Assembly (NCBI GenBank): GCA_036936605.1
Contig: JAUPFV010000001.1
Span: forward strand, 172,564,386 to 172,628,385
Reading direction: 5' to 3'
Length of the DNA: 64,000 bases
DNA from: Limnanthes douglasii subsp. nivea
Taxonomy: Eukaryota; Streptophyta; Magnoliopsida; Brassicales; Limnanthaceae
How positions within the stretch are numbered: the first letter of the stretch is position 1; each line of letters starts with the position of its first letter. Below are positions 1-9,961 of this stretch, in pieces. The notes under the pieces are model-generated. The model was not told the origin of the DNA and did no database searches. It saw only the letters and a program-made list of their open reading frames with translations. Made by a program: the position numbers and the translations under genes.

Positions 1-1029
1 AAATTTTAAAAAATATTCTTCATATTTTAAATAATCATAACTATATTTTTTTAAATTTAAAACTATATAAAACATCTTAGTTTTGTAAAAAATAAAAATC
101 TAGTATTAATTCATTTATCCTTCACTAGCTAAATCAAAACTGATCTGAATTAACAAAACAAATAAAGTCTAATAAAATCGATTAGTTTTGAAATCATAAT
201 TATCTTTCAGATTCATACAAGTCACCAACATTAAAGTTATATAAAATACTATGTTGAGAAAAAGATATTAACTGCATACGTAAGAAACCACCCTTTCACA
301 CATATTACGTCAAAAACATATTTATGAACCACTATCTCTATAATTAGATATATACATTTTTCTAACCCTAATTATTTTCTATATATAAGTATAATATCTA
401 CAACATGGATAGAAAAAATTCAACGGATATCCATAAATCCACGATGGATCCACTACATAAGAGCAAGAAGAAATGAGATGCGTGGTAAGCAATAACAACA
501 AGCAAAGTATATTCGTTTTCTATGAATTGAATCTATATCGGAAACAATGAATCTATTTCGGAAATGTTATCCGAAATAGCAGTCAACTACAAGTTTAACA
601 TATATAATTCAACTTGTTTATATATTCTATTCTATGTCATCTGATTGGAGGTGAGCGAATGGATAAAGGAATTGGTCTGAACAGGCCTCCGGAGGCGTTG
701 ACTAAAGCATAAGAATGCGATGTCTCATATGTCAACCCATTTATTTGTTAGTAATATACTACTAATATTTTTATTTTCAGCTCAATTATTGGGCGGCAAT
801 GAACTTTTAAGATATCATAAACTATATATTCGAATTCGGAGTATAGAATGCATTTTTCCAAAAAAAAAACATTATCCGGATGGAAAATAGATGGTAGCAT
901 TGGGGAGTAGTTATTATTTTCCGTCCATTATCCGTTTAGTGAGCTAAATAACTCTATTTTGAGAAAACATACAAATAGTTTAAAAATAATAAACCAAACT
1001 CAAATATGAAATTTAAAGTGGTTTTTTGA
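1..1029. other. AT-rich DNA without a recognisable gene
   Basis: Both strands carry only short, stop-rich frames. The one clear local structure is a perfect 9-bp inverted repeat, CTATTTCGG at 553-561 and CCGAAATAG at 571-579, around a 9-nt loop. A second, looser inverted pair of GGAYGGAAAATA lies near 868-930. These could be relics of a small inverted-repeat transposon, but no target-site duplication was found. Confidence 0.5.
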
Positions 1030-1576
1030 AAAAATTCTATACTCACAGATAACAGATATTTTTTATATTAATAAGTAGATTATTAATAACTCAAGTACTA
1101 ACGAATCACAAAACATTTTTTTTCATTGTTTTTCTCTTATCTCATTTATCTTTCAAAAAAAATTTAGATTTTTTTTCATTGTTTTTCTCATAAAATACAT
1201 AGCTCACAACTTTTTCCTCACACTTTGCATAAAAAATATATTCCTCTATATACCGGATGACTAAGATATATTGATATATTAATTAATAAATAATTTAATT
1301 TATATACAATATCAAATTAATAAAAAATCTAATTAATACATAACACCAAATTAATAGAAAATCTAATTAATAAAATTAATAGGAAATGTAGTTAATATAG
1401 AAGACGAGGTTAATAGAAAATCTAATTAAAATACAATACCAAATTAATAAAAAAAATTAAAATAATATAAAAAACCAAATTATAAGAAATCTAATTAATA
1501 TAGAAATTCAATTAATATTTGAGACCAATTTAAATAGAAGATTATGCTACAAGTGACTTCTAGCCTACACTTACAC
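1030..1576 (-). repeat. Degraded Ty1/copia-type LTR fragment
   Basis: This stretch matches, with many changes, the minus-strand copia LTR at 27300-28033. Shared pieces are TATTAATAAGTAG near 1069, an ATAGCTCACA block near 1199, a run of TCTAATTAATA-like units at 1320-1540, and the edge block AGTGTAGGCTAGAAG read on the minus strand near 1555-1576. No copia coding sequence follows on the high-coordinate side, so it looks like a solo LTR or truncated relic. An internal duplication of a TTTTTTTTCATTGTTTTTCTC block occurs near 1113 and 1170. The left edge is approximate. Confidence 0.55.
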
Positions 1577-2194
1577 TCTACATATGAGTAATATTACGCG
1601 GACTACTTGATCGACAAACAACTTTACATTACATTTGTACTAATTTAAATGTTAATTAGGGTAATTTATAAATAACAATAAAAAAAACTAAAACTACCAA
1701 TAACAATATGAATCTTTAAGTTTATCGAAAACAACTTGCTATATAAAATCTATCGAAAATATTTATCGGGTATAAAAACGGAAATTAACACTTTTTCAGT
1801 TTTTTTTTTAATTTATGAACCCTTTTTCTATCTCTCCAAAATTGAAGCTCTAAAATAACTCAAATTACAGATTTCTTCTACAAATTTTAGTGAATTATGC
1901 TCTCCCAAATTGAAGCTCTAAAATATCTAAAATTACAGTTTTGTTTACAAAGTTTAGTGAATTTTGAAGATCATCACAAATGCACTACAAAATCAGGTTT
2001 TCACGATAAAACTACTATCTTTCATTTTTAATTTTTCAATTGTTGTGGTCATCCACTAAGAACCGTTTGTGTTTCGTGATGTATGTCTTTTTACGAAAGT
2101 AAAAGTACAATTAGTAACCTAAGAGTAACTTGTGTATCTCTTTAACGTTCTCGATGATATTTTTTATTTACAATCATTTACAACATATTCACGC
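1577..2194. other. AT-rich DNA with a two-copy direct repeat
   Basis: No gene is recognised. A block beginning CTCTCCAAAATTGAAGCTC occurs near 1832 and again near 1900, period about 68 bp, giving two imperfect tandem copies over roughly 1829-1965. The rest is A/T-rich with short stop-rich frames. Confidence 0.5.
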
Positions 2195-2575
2195 AACCTA
2201 GTGTGTAAAAGCTTTTTGTCTTCTTTTTCAATCCTAGAAAATATTCTACACAACCAATTTGAACGTAATTTTGCACCAAACTTACAATAAATTTTCATAC
2301 CAACTTTATTTTTGGTATTTCAAACCTAAAAAGTGGTTACACAACCAATTTGATCATATTTTCAAACCTAAATTACATGAAGTTTTCATACCAACTTTAG
2401 TTTTTATATTTCAAACCTAAAAAAGCTTTTACATAACTAATTTGAACGTAATTTTGTACCCGACTTACAGTAAATTTCCAGAAAAACTTATGTTTTGTTT
2501 TTAAAATCTAAAAACCTTGTATGCAACCTATTTGAACATAATTTTGCACCAACCTTATAGTAGCTTAAATACTAA
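2195..2575. repeat. Diverged tandem repeat, period about 91 bp
   Basis: A motif like CAACCAATTTGAACGTAAT recurs at 2251, 2342, 2434 and 2524, spacings 91, 92 and 90 bp. Each unit also holds a TTCATACCAACTTTA block and a TCAAACCTAAAAA block. About four degenerate copies are visible. The period is close to the 93-bp array of Tat-A at 21184-21692 but the sequence is different. It may be a decayed satellite or a retroelement-borne array; the parent is unknown. Confidence 0.7.
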
Positions 2576-3134
2576 TATACATATGTTATTTAATTTGTAA
2601 TTCAGATGAAAAATGGAAAAGAAATACTATATTACAGATCATGATTTTTACTAGCAATTCAGCTACGGAATTCATCACTGATACGAGAAGCTCATATACA
2701 AGCTTTGCAAAAAATACCTTTCTATCATAAAGTTAAAGTTACGTATGACTATAAATATTCTGCTAATGCTTTAAAGAAGAACTAAGAGGTCATTATGAAA
2801 TAACAAAATATTTTAACATTTAGAAGAAATATATTATATATGCTTAAAACCTGTTAAAATGATAAGAAATGATGTAATATTCATTTTAGGAGTCACGGGA
2901 AACAAGATTAACATGAACAAAAGAGGTGTTGAAGATTTTAAAAATGAAGAACAACAACAAAAAATTATCAAAATTTATTATTCAGACCTTTGGGTCACCA
3001 AATAAAACATATTGGTAAGTTTTTTTGTAATTTTACAACTCAAAAACCTATATTTCACAACTAATTTACTCTTAATTACGCAGCCAAAATATACTTTTGT
3101 AATTTTAATTAAAAACCCTATTTTCAATGATAAA
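2576..3134. other. AT-rich DNA, no gene seen
   Basis: Frames on both strands are short and unlike known families. The sequence just left of the young LTR element is non-coding (stop codons TGA TAA at 3128-3133 in the chromovirus frame), while the right side is chromovirus pol, so the chromovirus is truncated close to this point. Confidence 0.5.
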
Positions 3135-3139
3135 AGAAG

Positions 3140-3508
3140 TGAAAGAGAGTGAAACGTAGCAGAAGCTTAAAAGAGGGATAAACCATAATTTGTTTTTTTA
3201 TTTAATCAAAATAGTCTGACGACAAAATAAGGTATAGGATGCTTTATATAGCATCTATCCAAAACCCTAATATCAAATAAAGAAAATTACATAAATGTCT
3301 AGAAACTAAAACAAATAAATAAAATAACGTCTAAATATGAAAACTGATTTTTGAAGGTTTTAGAGGTCGAATTTGGGTATTAAACTTTGTGACAAGTCAC
3401 AGTTTTGAAATCTTACGGTCTCGTCGAAATCTTCGATTTGAGTACCTATTTCACCTAATTCCGATACCTGACCAAGAAACCAGTTTATCCGCAATCTTTG
3501 CTACATCA
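3140..3508 (-). repeat. 3' LTR of the gag-only element
   Basis: Identical to 5429-5797. On the minus strand it begins TGATGTAGCAAAG and ends CTCTCTTTCA. A TATA-like GCTATATAAAGC lies at 3239-3250. It abuts the polypurine tract at 3509-3517 on its high-coordinate side and the duplicated AGAAG on the other. Confidence 0.93.
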
Positions 3509-3982
3509 TCCTTCCCCGGTTGGAAAGAATTCGACCTCGAATTCAAAACGTGGAAACATTGGATGAACTGCACTACGACATTCGGAAGTGACTGACTCAA
3601 CTCCCATGCTATGGAAACCCCGAGTTATAGCATCCAAGTCAGCATCAAAAGAACCGAACAGCAGAAACCTACAATATCGTGTGATAGCAGAAGCCTCCAA
3701 TCTCTTGAAACCCAAACTTTCTATCCCATACTTAGCATACATATCGACCACGACACTGTCTCTTTTGGACATTTCATCAAATACCTTAGGTGCACAAGAA
3801 TAAGAACGAAACACAACGATGTCATCCAGTGAAGACCCGATTTTAGAGCTCACAGAATCCGTAATCTTCATATAACCATTCCAACCCAATCGTGTATCAC
3901 AATTACAATTACTATTGAATGTAATCGATTCATGTAACATCAAAGTGTCAACACTTCTAAGAACATAAGCATGGCGATACAT
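3509..3982 (-). pseudogene. Passenger region with PPR-like segments
   Basis: Between gag and the polypurine tract an open minus-strand frame of about 158 codons runs to the 3' LTR. It contains APKVFDEMSKRDSV followed directly by VVDMYAKYG. Both phrases are typical of plant pentatricopeptide repeat proteins (the VFDEM..RD and DMYAK.G positions) but would normally be separated by roughly one repeat, so the source would have to be internally deleted. The remaining text (SFDADLDAITRGFHSMGVES and upstream) is not recognised. The simplest reading is captured host-gene sequence carried by a non-autonomous element, but two short phrases could be chance. No start context or function is claimed. Confidence 0.35.
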
Positions 3983-4150
3983 ATAACCCGAATTGGGATC
4001 GGAAACGCTAGAGAAAAGAGTGAAATCGGACAGACCATATGATTTCGGCTTACCTTTTTCAGCTTCGTACTGGTTGGAGTATTTTGTGAGAGCCTCATTA
4101 ATGATGCCAGTTTGTTTTGTCTGTGTTCGTCTACCCTGTATGCGTTTTCC

Positions 4151-5359
4151 TCATTTTCGAACCCGTACCCTTCTGAATCTTTTTTCTCTATTGGTCCCAG
4201 ACGGTTTGGTTGGTGGCAAGAACAATGGTAAGAACCCGTACCCTTCTGAAACTTTGTTCTCTATTCGAACCCGTAACCTTCTGAATCTTTGTTTTCTATT
4301 GGCTCCACTGATATATTTTCTTTTATTTTTTATTTTTGGTTTTGAGTTGGAGAGGGTATACTGGATATCATATCTTTTATCCACCGATTCATCCGTAGGA
4401 AAAGAAGAGAAACTTGAATTCGAAATTAATTCTTTGTTTTTCGATGAAAAAAATGGTGTAAAAGGTTTTGTTTCTTTATCCTTAGCTCTAGAACCTCTGG
4501 TGTTTTTAGGAGTAGAGAAAGAATTGTTGTTTACCTTGTCGAAAGAAGATGCGATTTTTTCTGGTGTTATCCAAATATCATCGTCTACATTATTAATCGG
4601 ATCATCTTCTTCCTCATCACCGTATACATCATAAATCGGATCTCCTAATTCCGACCAAGTTTCATCAGATATTTCACCTTCGTTGTCAGCCTCATACTCA
4701 TCAAAGAGTGGATGTTTGAGTATCAGCGACTCCTCCATGTCACCATCAAAGTCAGGAATGTTGACTTTCTGGGTCCGGCGAGTCAACTGGTGCGGCGACT
4801 CGGTCACATCTGTGCGAGCCAACAGCTGATAGAATTCGTCGGTATATTTATCCACAGATCTAGGTTCCTGACGAAGATTCTGACGTCGCTGGTAGAGTTC
4901 CCGCTCGAAGTTGTAGGGAAGGAAAGCCTTGCGGAGTTTTCTTTTGAATTTCTCCCAACTCTGGACTTTATCCTTGCCTTCACGCGCGCGGTTCTGCTTC
5001 ACCTGCTGCCACCAAGCCTGTGCCCTACCGCGTAGGTGAATGGTGACTAATGCGACCCTTCTCTCCTCGGGAACTTCCTTGAAGTCCAGGACTTCTTCAA
5101 TCTGGGATAACCAATCGATAAGTGCCTCTGCCTTAAGGCTGCCATCAAAGTCCGGGATGTCTATCTTGAATCCAAGCTCCCAACAGCGTGGGTGAGAAGT
5201 AGTCTGGTTGATCCCCTCCCCAAAAGGGTGAACCATGCCCTCAACCTCTGTGCTTTGTTGCTTGGCGGTAAGAACAGCCACCTGCCGGGTAAGATCGGCT
5301 ACCTGACGGCGTAGGTCAGCATCTTCACGATCATCTACATCACTTGTATCTCGGTACAC
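4151..5359 (-). CDS. gag: Gag polyprotein of the gag-only element
   Basis: One open frame of about 400 codons; the same frame is also open upstream to the primer site, where no ATG is visible, so the start is uncertain. An N-terminal heptad-rich stretch (LRRQVADLTRQVAVL) precedes a chromovirus retrotransposon-gag core at residues about 60-180 (IDIPDFDG, ALIDWLSQIEEVLDF, WWQQVKQ, FLPYNFERELYQRR, YTDEFYQLLARTD). After about residue 195 the family pattern stops; an acidic segment (DPIYDVYGDEEEDD), like the linker before protease in related elements, leads into a serine- and lysine-rich tail with no recognised domain. No CCHC knuckle or protease is seen. Gag would form the particle that packages the RNA; enzymes must come from elsewhere. 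The open frame agrees with the young age given by the LTRs. Confidence 0.75.
   Translation of the reverse strand: MYRDTSDVDDREDADLRRQVADLTRQVAVLTAKQQSTEVEGMVHPFGEGINQTTSHPRCWELGFKIDIPDFDGSLKAEALIDWLSQIEEVLDFKEVPEERRVALVTIHLRGRAQAWWQQVKQNRAREGKDKVQSWEKFKRKLRKAFLPYNFERELYQRRQNLRQEPRSVDKYTDEFYQLLARTDVTESPHQLTRRTQKVNIPDFDGDMEESLILKHPLFDEYEADNEGEISDETWSELGDPIYDVYGDEEEDDPINNVDDDIWITPEKIASSFDKVNNNSFSTPKNTRGSRAKDKETKPFTPFFSSKNKELISNSSFSSFPTDESVDKRYDIQYTLSNSKPKIKNKRKYISGANRKQRFRRLRVRIENKVSEGYGFLPLFLPPTKPSGTNREKRFRRVRVRK
4158..4302. repeat. Three imperfect ~37-bp repeats at the gag 3' end
   Basis: Units starting CGAACCCGTACCCTTCTGAA (4158), AGAACCCGTACCCTTCTGAA (4231) and CGAACCCGTAACCTTCTGAA (4266) share about 35 bp. 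They encode the repeated basic segment FRRVRVR/FRRLRVR at the gag C terminus on the minus strand. Confidence 0.7.
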
Positions 5360-5416
5360 TCTAGCGCAACCGCGACCGCTGGTTCTTGCTTGTACTATCG
5401 CGCAGGACTGCCTGTG

Positions 5417-5426
5417 TCTGATACCA
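5417..5426 (-). promoter_or_regulatory. Primer-binding site, initiator Met tRNA type
   Basis: The minus strand reads TGGTATCAGA two bases after the 5' LTR end. This matches the start of the classical plant retrotransposon primer site TGGTATCAGAGC, complementary to the 3' end of initiator methionine tRNA. The bases that follow (CACAGG) depart from the consensus. Confidence 0.85.
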
Positions 5427-5428
5427 AA

Positions 5429-5797
5429 TGAAAGAGAGTGAAACGTAGCAGAAGCTTAAAAGAGGGATAAACCATAATTTGTTTTTTTATTTAATCAAAA
5501 TAGTCTGACGACAAAATAAGGTATAGGATGCTTTATATAGCATCTATCCAAAACCCTAATATCAAATAAAGAAAATTACATAAATGTCTAGAAACTAAAA
5601 CAAATAAATAAAATAACGTCTAAATATGAAAACTGATTTTTGAAGGTTTTAGAGGTCGAATTTGGGTATTAAACTTTGTGACAAGTCACAGTTTTGAAAT
5701 CTTACGGTCTCGTCGAAATCTTCGATTTGAGTACCTATTTCACCTAATTCCGATACCTGACCAAGAAACCAGTTTATCCGCAATCTTTGCTACATCA
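5429..5797 (-). repeat. 5' LTR of the gag-only element (promoter-bearing)
   Basis: Identical to 3140-3508. The TATA-like box GCTATATAAAGC at 5528-5539 lies about 110 bp before the LTR 3' end, as expected for an LTR promoter driving the minus-strand gag. TSD AGAAG follows at 5798-5802. Confidence 0.93.
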
Positions 5798-5802
5798 AGA
5801 AG

Positions 5803-7219
5803 GCCTTAGCTCGTAAAGAATTTATAAAGCATGCCAATGATAAAATAATTGTTTATCTATTGGTAATTAAAGAGTGTAATAATGACCAGTTTGATGGGAT
5901 ACCTCAGCGCATTCGGTCACTATTAGTAGAATTTTCTGTTGTGTTTCCCGATAATCTACCTACAAGTCTTACTCCATTAAGAGATATTTAGCACCAGATT
6001 GACCTAGTACTCGGTGCTAGCCTGCCAAACCGACCACATTACTGGATGAGTCCAAAGGAGCATGAGGAGCTCCGTAAATAAGTAGAAGAACTATTAACTA
6101 AAGGACACATCCTTGAAAGCCTTAATCCTTGTGCGGTTCCAAAACTATTAACACCAAACAAATATGGCTCAATAATGATGTGTGTAGATAGTTGGGCTAT
6201 AAATAAAATCACATTCACGTATCAGTTTCCTATTACCCGACTTGATGACTTATTAGATCAATTGAGTAGTACTAGAGTATTTACAAAAATGGATATGAAG
6301 AGCGGGTATCACAAGATTCATATTCGCATGGGAGATGAGTGGAAACCAACATTTATGACTCACGATGGTCTATTTGAGTGTATGGTCATGCCCTTCGGCC
6401 TTTCTAATACTCGTAGTACGTTTATGAGGGTTTTAAATCGAGTATTTCATCCCTTCATTCAAAAGTTCTTAGTTGTGTATTTTGACGATATTTTGATATA
6501 AAGTACTTTAGAGAAGCTTCACCTCTAGCATTTATTGGAAATATTGGTTGTTTTGACACAATATAAGTTTTATGGGGTACTCGACAAGTGTTCCTTTATA
6601 AAAGGTTCGGTTATATTCCTTGGGTATGTTGTTTCGAAATATGACTTGTTAGTAGATGAGTCAAATGTACCAGCAGTCTGTGACTGACCTATATCTACAT
6701 CTATCACCGCAGTCCATTCTTTTCATAGGCTGGTTTCATCTTAGAGGAGTTTCATCTATAACTTCAGTACTATCACGGTAAGAGATTAAGGTAAAACTTA
6801 CCACTAGACCTATTCTCGTTCTCCCTAATTTTTCCATAGGGTTTGAACTCCATTGTGATGCGTCGGGATTGAGCATTGGAGTTTTACTCAGCAAACCAGG
6901 CCGACCTGTAGCCTACTTCAAGGAGAAGTTTAGTGGACCTAAACTCAATTACAACACCTATGACAATGAGTTTTATGCAATGGTACGTGTTTTGAAGCAA
7001 TGAAGTTCCTACTTGACCTATAACGACTTTGTACTGTACACCGATCATTATTCTTTGAAGCATCTGTAGAGTCCGAAGACGCTACCTACGTTGGGAAGTG
7101 TTTACCCAACAATTAACCTTTTCCTATCAAGCACACTTCGAGGGCAGTTAAGCTCGTAGCTAATACACTAAGCCGACGTAGTATGATGATAGGAAAAATC
7201 GAAAGTATACGATTTCTAT
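5803..7219 (+). pseudogene. pol: Reina-like chromovirus pol: RT and RNase H part
   Basis: Ty3/gypsy reverse transcriptase and RNase H in the plus orientation. Visible in order: the pre-RT segment (PLRDI, LPNRPHYWMSPKEHEEL) at about 5980-6080, [11 protein letters not shown] at 6178, [21 protein letters not shown], the catalytic VVYFDDILI at 6475-6501, LGYVVSKYD at about 6620, then RNase H motifs HCDASGLSIGVLLSKPGRP (about 6850-6905) and TDHYSLKHL, ending TLSRRSMMIGK near 7165-7200. Phrasing matches Reina-type chromoviruses. In-frame stops occur (for example TAG in the DI*HQIDL segment and TAA after YFDDILI), so it is dead. The same pol resumes at 12543 after the inserted Athila-like element; the 5' side is lost near 3131. 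Confidence 0.88.
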
Positions 7220-7410
7220 TGTAGTTTTATGAGTATTTTAAGACTCAAATATCAAACCCAAAGGAATAAATTTATTTTCAAATCTATAGTCTAATATAAA
7301 AATATCCTAATTAGAAACAAAAAAAGAGTAAAGTTTAAATTTTGATCTAGAATATCAGGAGTTTGTTTGCAAGATAAATAAAATAAAATAATGCAATTAA
7401 TTAAATTTAA

Positions 7411-7412
<2 letters not shown>

Positions 7413-7488
<76 letters not shown>
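7413..7488. repeat. (AT)n microsatellite
   Basis: An uninterrupted AT dinucleotide run of about 76 bp inside the 3' LTR of the Athila-like element. The partner LTR has no run of this length at the matching site, so it expanded after insertion. Confidence 0.98.
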
Positions 7489-7492
<4 letters not shown>

Positions 7493-8192
7493 GAATTCAA
7501 GGGTTTTAAAACATGTGTATATATACATATCTTTTTTCTAAAGTCAGGCTCATTAAGAGTATTGTGATCATCTCGATCTCACACAACTAACCCTTTCGTA
7601 TGGCTGATCATATCTCTAGTCCCTTACCTTCTATAATTAGGTCATGAAACCTAAGAACCTAGTTTAGACTTCACTGTGTTATAACCGAGCACACTACTCA
7701 TTTAACCAAGTTGTATTATTATATTTCAGAAATAGATTTTACATGTCGGTCTCAATCTAGATCTAATACCAATCAATTGAACTCGTAAGTAATTGAAAAC
7801 ATTACAATCCATAATAATACTAAAAAATTATATAAAGAAAAAATTAAAAATTAAAATAAATCGTTAACAAATAAATATACAGAGGTTTTAAAACCTAGAA
7901 CCAAAAGGTGTAACTCATAATGAGCATAATCTAATAATAAAGAAATAAAAAGAGGAAATAAAAGTGGTAAATTGTGTTGACGTCGGTCTGGATCTCCTTC
8001 GTTATGGTTTTATTTATGGGAAGAGTTATGAGTTTTTGTATTCAACATAATCTTCTAAAATTAAACCACATCCAGAGTATAACTATAATACTAAATAAAA
8101 TAAAAGAATTAATTTATTCTTTTAAATTATATAATATAATATTATAATTTACTATAGAAGACCAAATATTTTATTGTCCTAAAAATTAAATC

Positions 8193-8195
<3 letters not shown>

Positions 8196-8247
<52 letters not shown>
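8196..8247. repeat. (TA)n microsatellite
   Basis: About 52 bp of pure TA repeats near the high-coordinate part of the 3' LTR of the Athila-like element. The partner LTR has ordinary AT-rich sequence at that point. Confidence 0.98.
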
Positions 8248-8251
<4 letters not shown>

Positions 8252-8488
8252 ATTTAGATCGTGATGTTTAATTAATTTCTTATCTTTGGTCTTTCTTTAT
8301 TTTATTATTCTTAGCTTTTGTCTTCTTCTTTAATTATAGTTATATGTACAATTTTTGCTCTTTTTGCTCCAATTTTACTAATAAATCAAAAATAACCAAA
8401 AAGATAATTTTTATTCATAATTAATTAAAACTAACAGTTAAATTAGTATAAAAGTAATATAAAATTAAGGATAAATAGCTGTTGATCA

Positions 8489-9961
8489 AATTACGCCACA
8501 ATTATTACTTATTAATTTGCTAGTCCTCAGCAAGAATGTAAAATCAAAATTAAAATTATGATCAAATGATATTATCCTATGGTATAACTTAAGACCAAAT
8601 TTCAAAATTTCAAAAGAAGCTAATGAATCAAGTGAAAAATTCCTAACCACATGTTATAGATAGGATTTTGAAGAAGTGTAAAGAATCTTCAACATACCTC
8701 TAAAAATTTAAAATTTAATTATATACTATTTACTTGAATTTTTTTTTTTTTAAATTTCATTAATAAACCAAAACAATATCAATTGTCTTACTAACAGTTG
8801 TGAGTGTATCTTTATTTTTCACGTATTTTATAAATATAATTCATTTTTTCTATGTGATAGTCCATGGATCCCAAACCAATTGGCTTAAGTCAATAGGTGA
8901 TAAGGCACCACTACACATATAAACTTAGAAAATTAATGATATAAATATATATATTTACATGTGACTTGTGAAATGTCTAATTAAGTTTTCTAATTAATCT
9001 ATTTAAAGAGCTTTAGATCAATGACATCCCTCCCAGTTCGTTAGGAGCATTAGGTGATGAAGTACCCCTAAAGATTTACTGACTCAAACTAATTAAACTA
9101 CAAAACTAGACGAGCCACATTTGAGAATTAACATAAATTTCTTCCTTTTATACGTGATTCTCTACCAGATTAGGAAGAGACCGGGTCACTTCGTATAGAA
9201 TTATGCAACCTCTTTTTTTTAAGAAATAATATACAATACATTTTTCATTATTTTTTAATTATTATTATTTTATACAATCATATCTATTTTTTTCTGAAAA
9301 TATTTATTATATTAGTAAATTAATTTTCATGTAAGAAAAAAAAACTCATAGTAAATTTTCAATATAATTCATTTTAATAATTTATAGCCAAAGAAAATTC
9401 TAAAAACCTAATCAAATAAAAATCTAAACATTCAATTATTACCATTTTTGAACTTAAAAGTCACATCACAAGTTAATAAATCTACGAGGTCCTAAAATAT
9501 ACAACAAAAAAATATTAAATGATCAATAAATTATTATTTTTTTGTGATATTTTGTTCAATAATTTCCCACAACCCAATACTTAAAATCTAATACTCTCCA
9601 TAATATTAATAATATAAAGAAATAGATTAAGGAAAAATGGTACCTAATAAATATTTTTAGGGTTGAAATTGTGGGATTGGAGCTTTAAGTGTAGAAGCTA
9701 GTTGGTTCCCCCAAAGGACAAGTAAAACAAAAGAAAAGAAAATAGCAAGTGATAGAAACATTAAAACAAAATATAAAAAGAGATGGTCAACACGCCAATT
9801 TTTTATATAATAAATAAAAATAATAATAACTAAATAAAAAATTGAAAATAAAAATAATATAATAAAATAGAATAAAAACATAAATTAACCTTACACTAGG
9901 TTGCCTCCCAATCAGCGCTTCATTTTAAGTCTGTAGCTTGACCTTTCGTTAACTCTTCTTT
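8489..9961. other. Non-coding interior of the Athila-like element
   Basis: A/T-rich DNA with no recognised domain. A 74-codon minus-strand frame at 9657-9881 is F/L/I-rich only because of base composition. Several notes of CCCAATTGG and TCCCAGTTCGTTAGGAGC flavour suggest decayed LTR-element untranslated sequence, but nothing specific can be assigned. Confidence 0.4.

Larger units (their letters stand above)
3140..5797 (-). mobile_element. Complete young gag-only LTR retrotransposon (Reina-like, non-autonomous)
   Basis: Two 369-bp direct repeats (3140-3508 and 5429-5797), identical base for base by eye, start TG and end CA and are flanked by a 5-bp target-site duplication AGAAG (3135-3139 and 5798-5802). 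Reading the minus strand, the order is 5' LTR, primer-binding site for initiator Met tRNA, gag, a non-pol passenger region, polypurine tract GGGGAAGGA (3509-3517) and 3' LTR. No protease, RT, RNase H or integrase is encoded in the 1.9-kb interior, so it must rely on an autonomous partner, most likely a Reina-like chromovirus because gag has that character. LTR identity makes it the most recent datable insertion in the window. It lies at the broken left edge of the chromovirus pol at 5803. Confidence 0.93.
7220..8488 (-). repeat. 3' LTR of the Athila-like element
   Basis: Matches 11205-12542 with many substitutions and indels. It contains an (AT)n tract at 7413-7488 and another at 8196-8247, neither at the same length in the partner LTR. 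The left edge TG at 7220 equals a CA end on the minus strand. No convincing polypurine tract was found at 8489 upward. Confidence 0.75.

Noticed and set aside
1981..2020. CACTACAAAATCAGG as a possible CACTA-transposon end
   Set aside because: Only one end-like motif; no inverted partner, no 3-bp duplication and no transposase nearby.
3993..4634. A 213-codon plus-strand frame opposite the gag gene
   Set aside because: It is the reverse shadow of gag and the passenger region; composition-driven, no motif.
7291..7500. A small frame of alternating I and Y
   Set aside because: Translation of an (AT)n microsatellite.
9657..9881. A 74-codon minus-strand frame resembling a membrane protein
   Set aside because: F/I/L/Y content follows from A/T-rich DNA in a transposon interior; no conserved motif.
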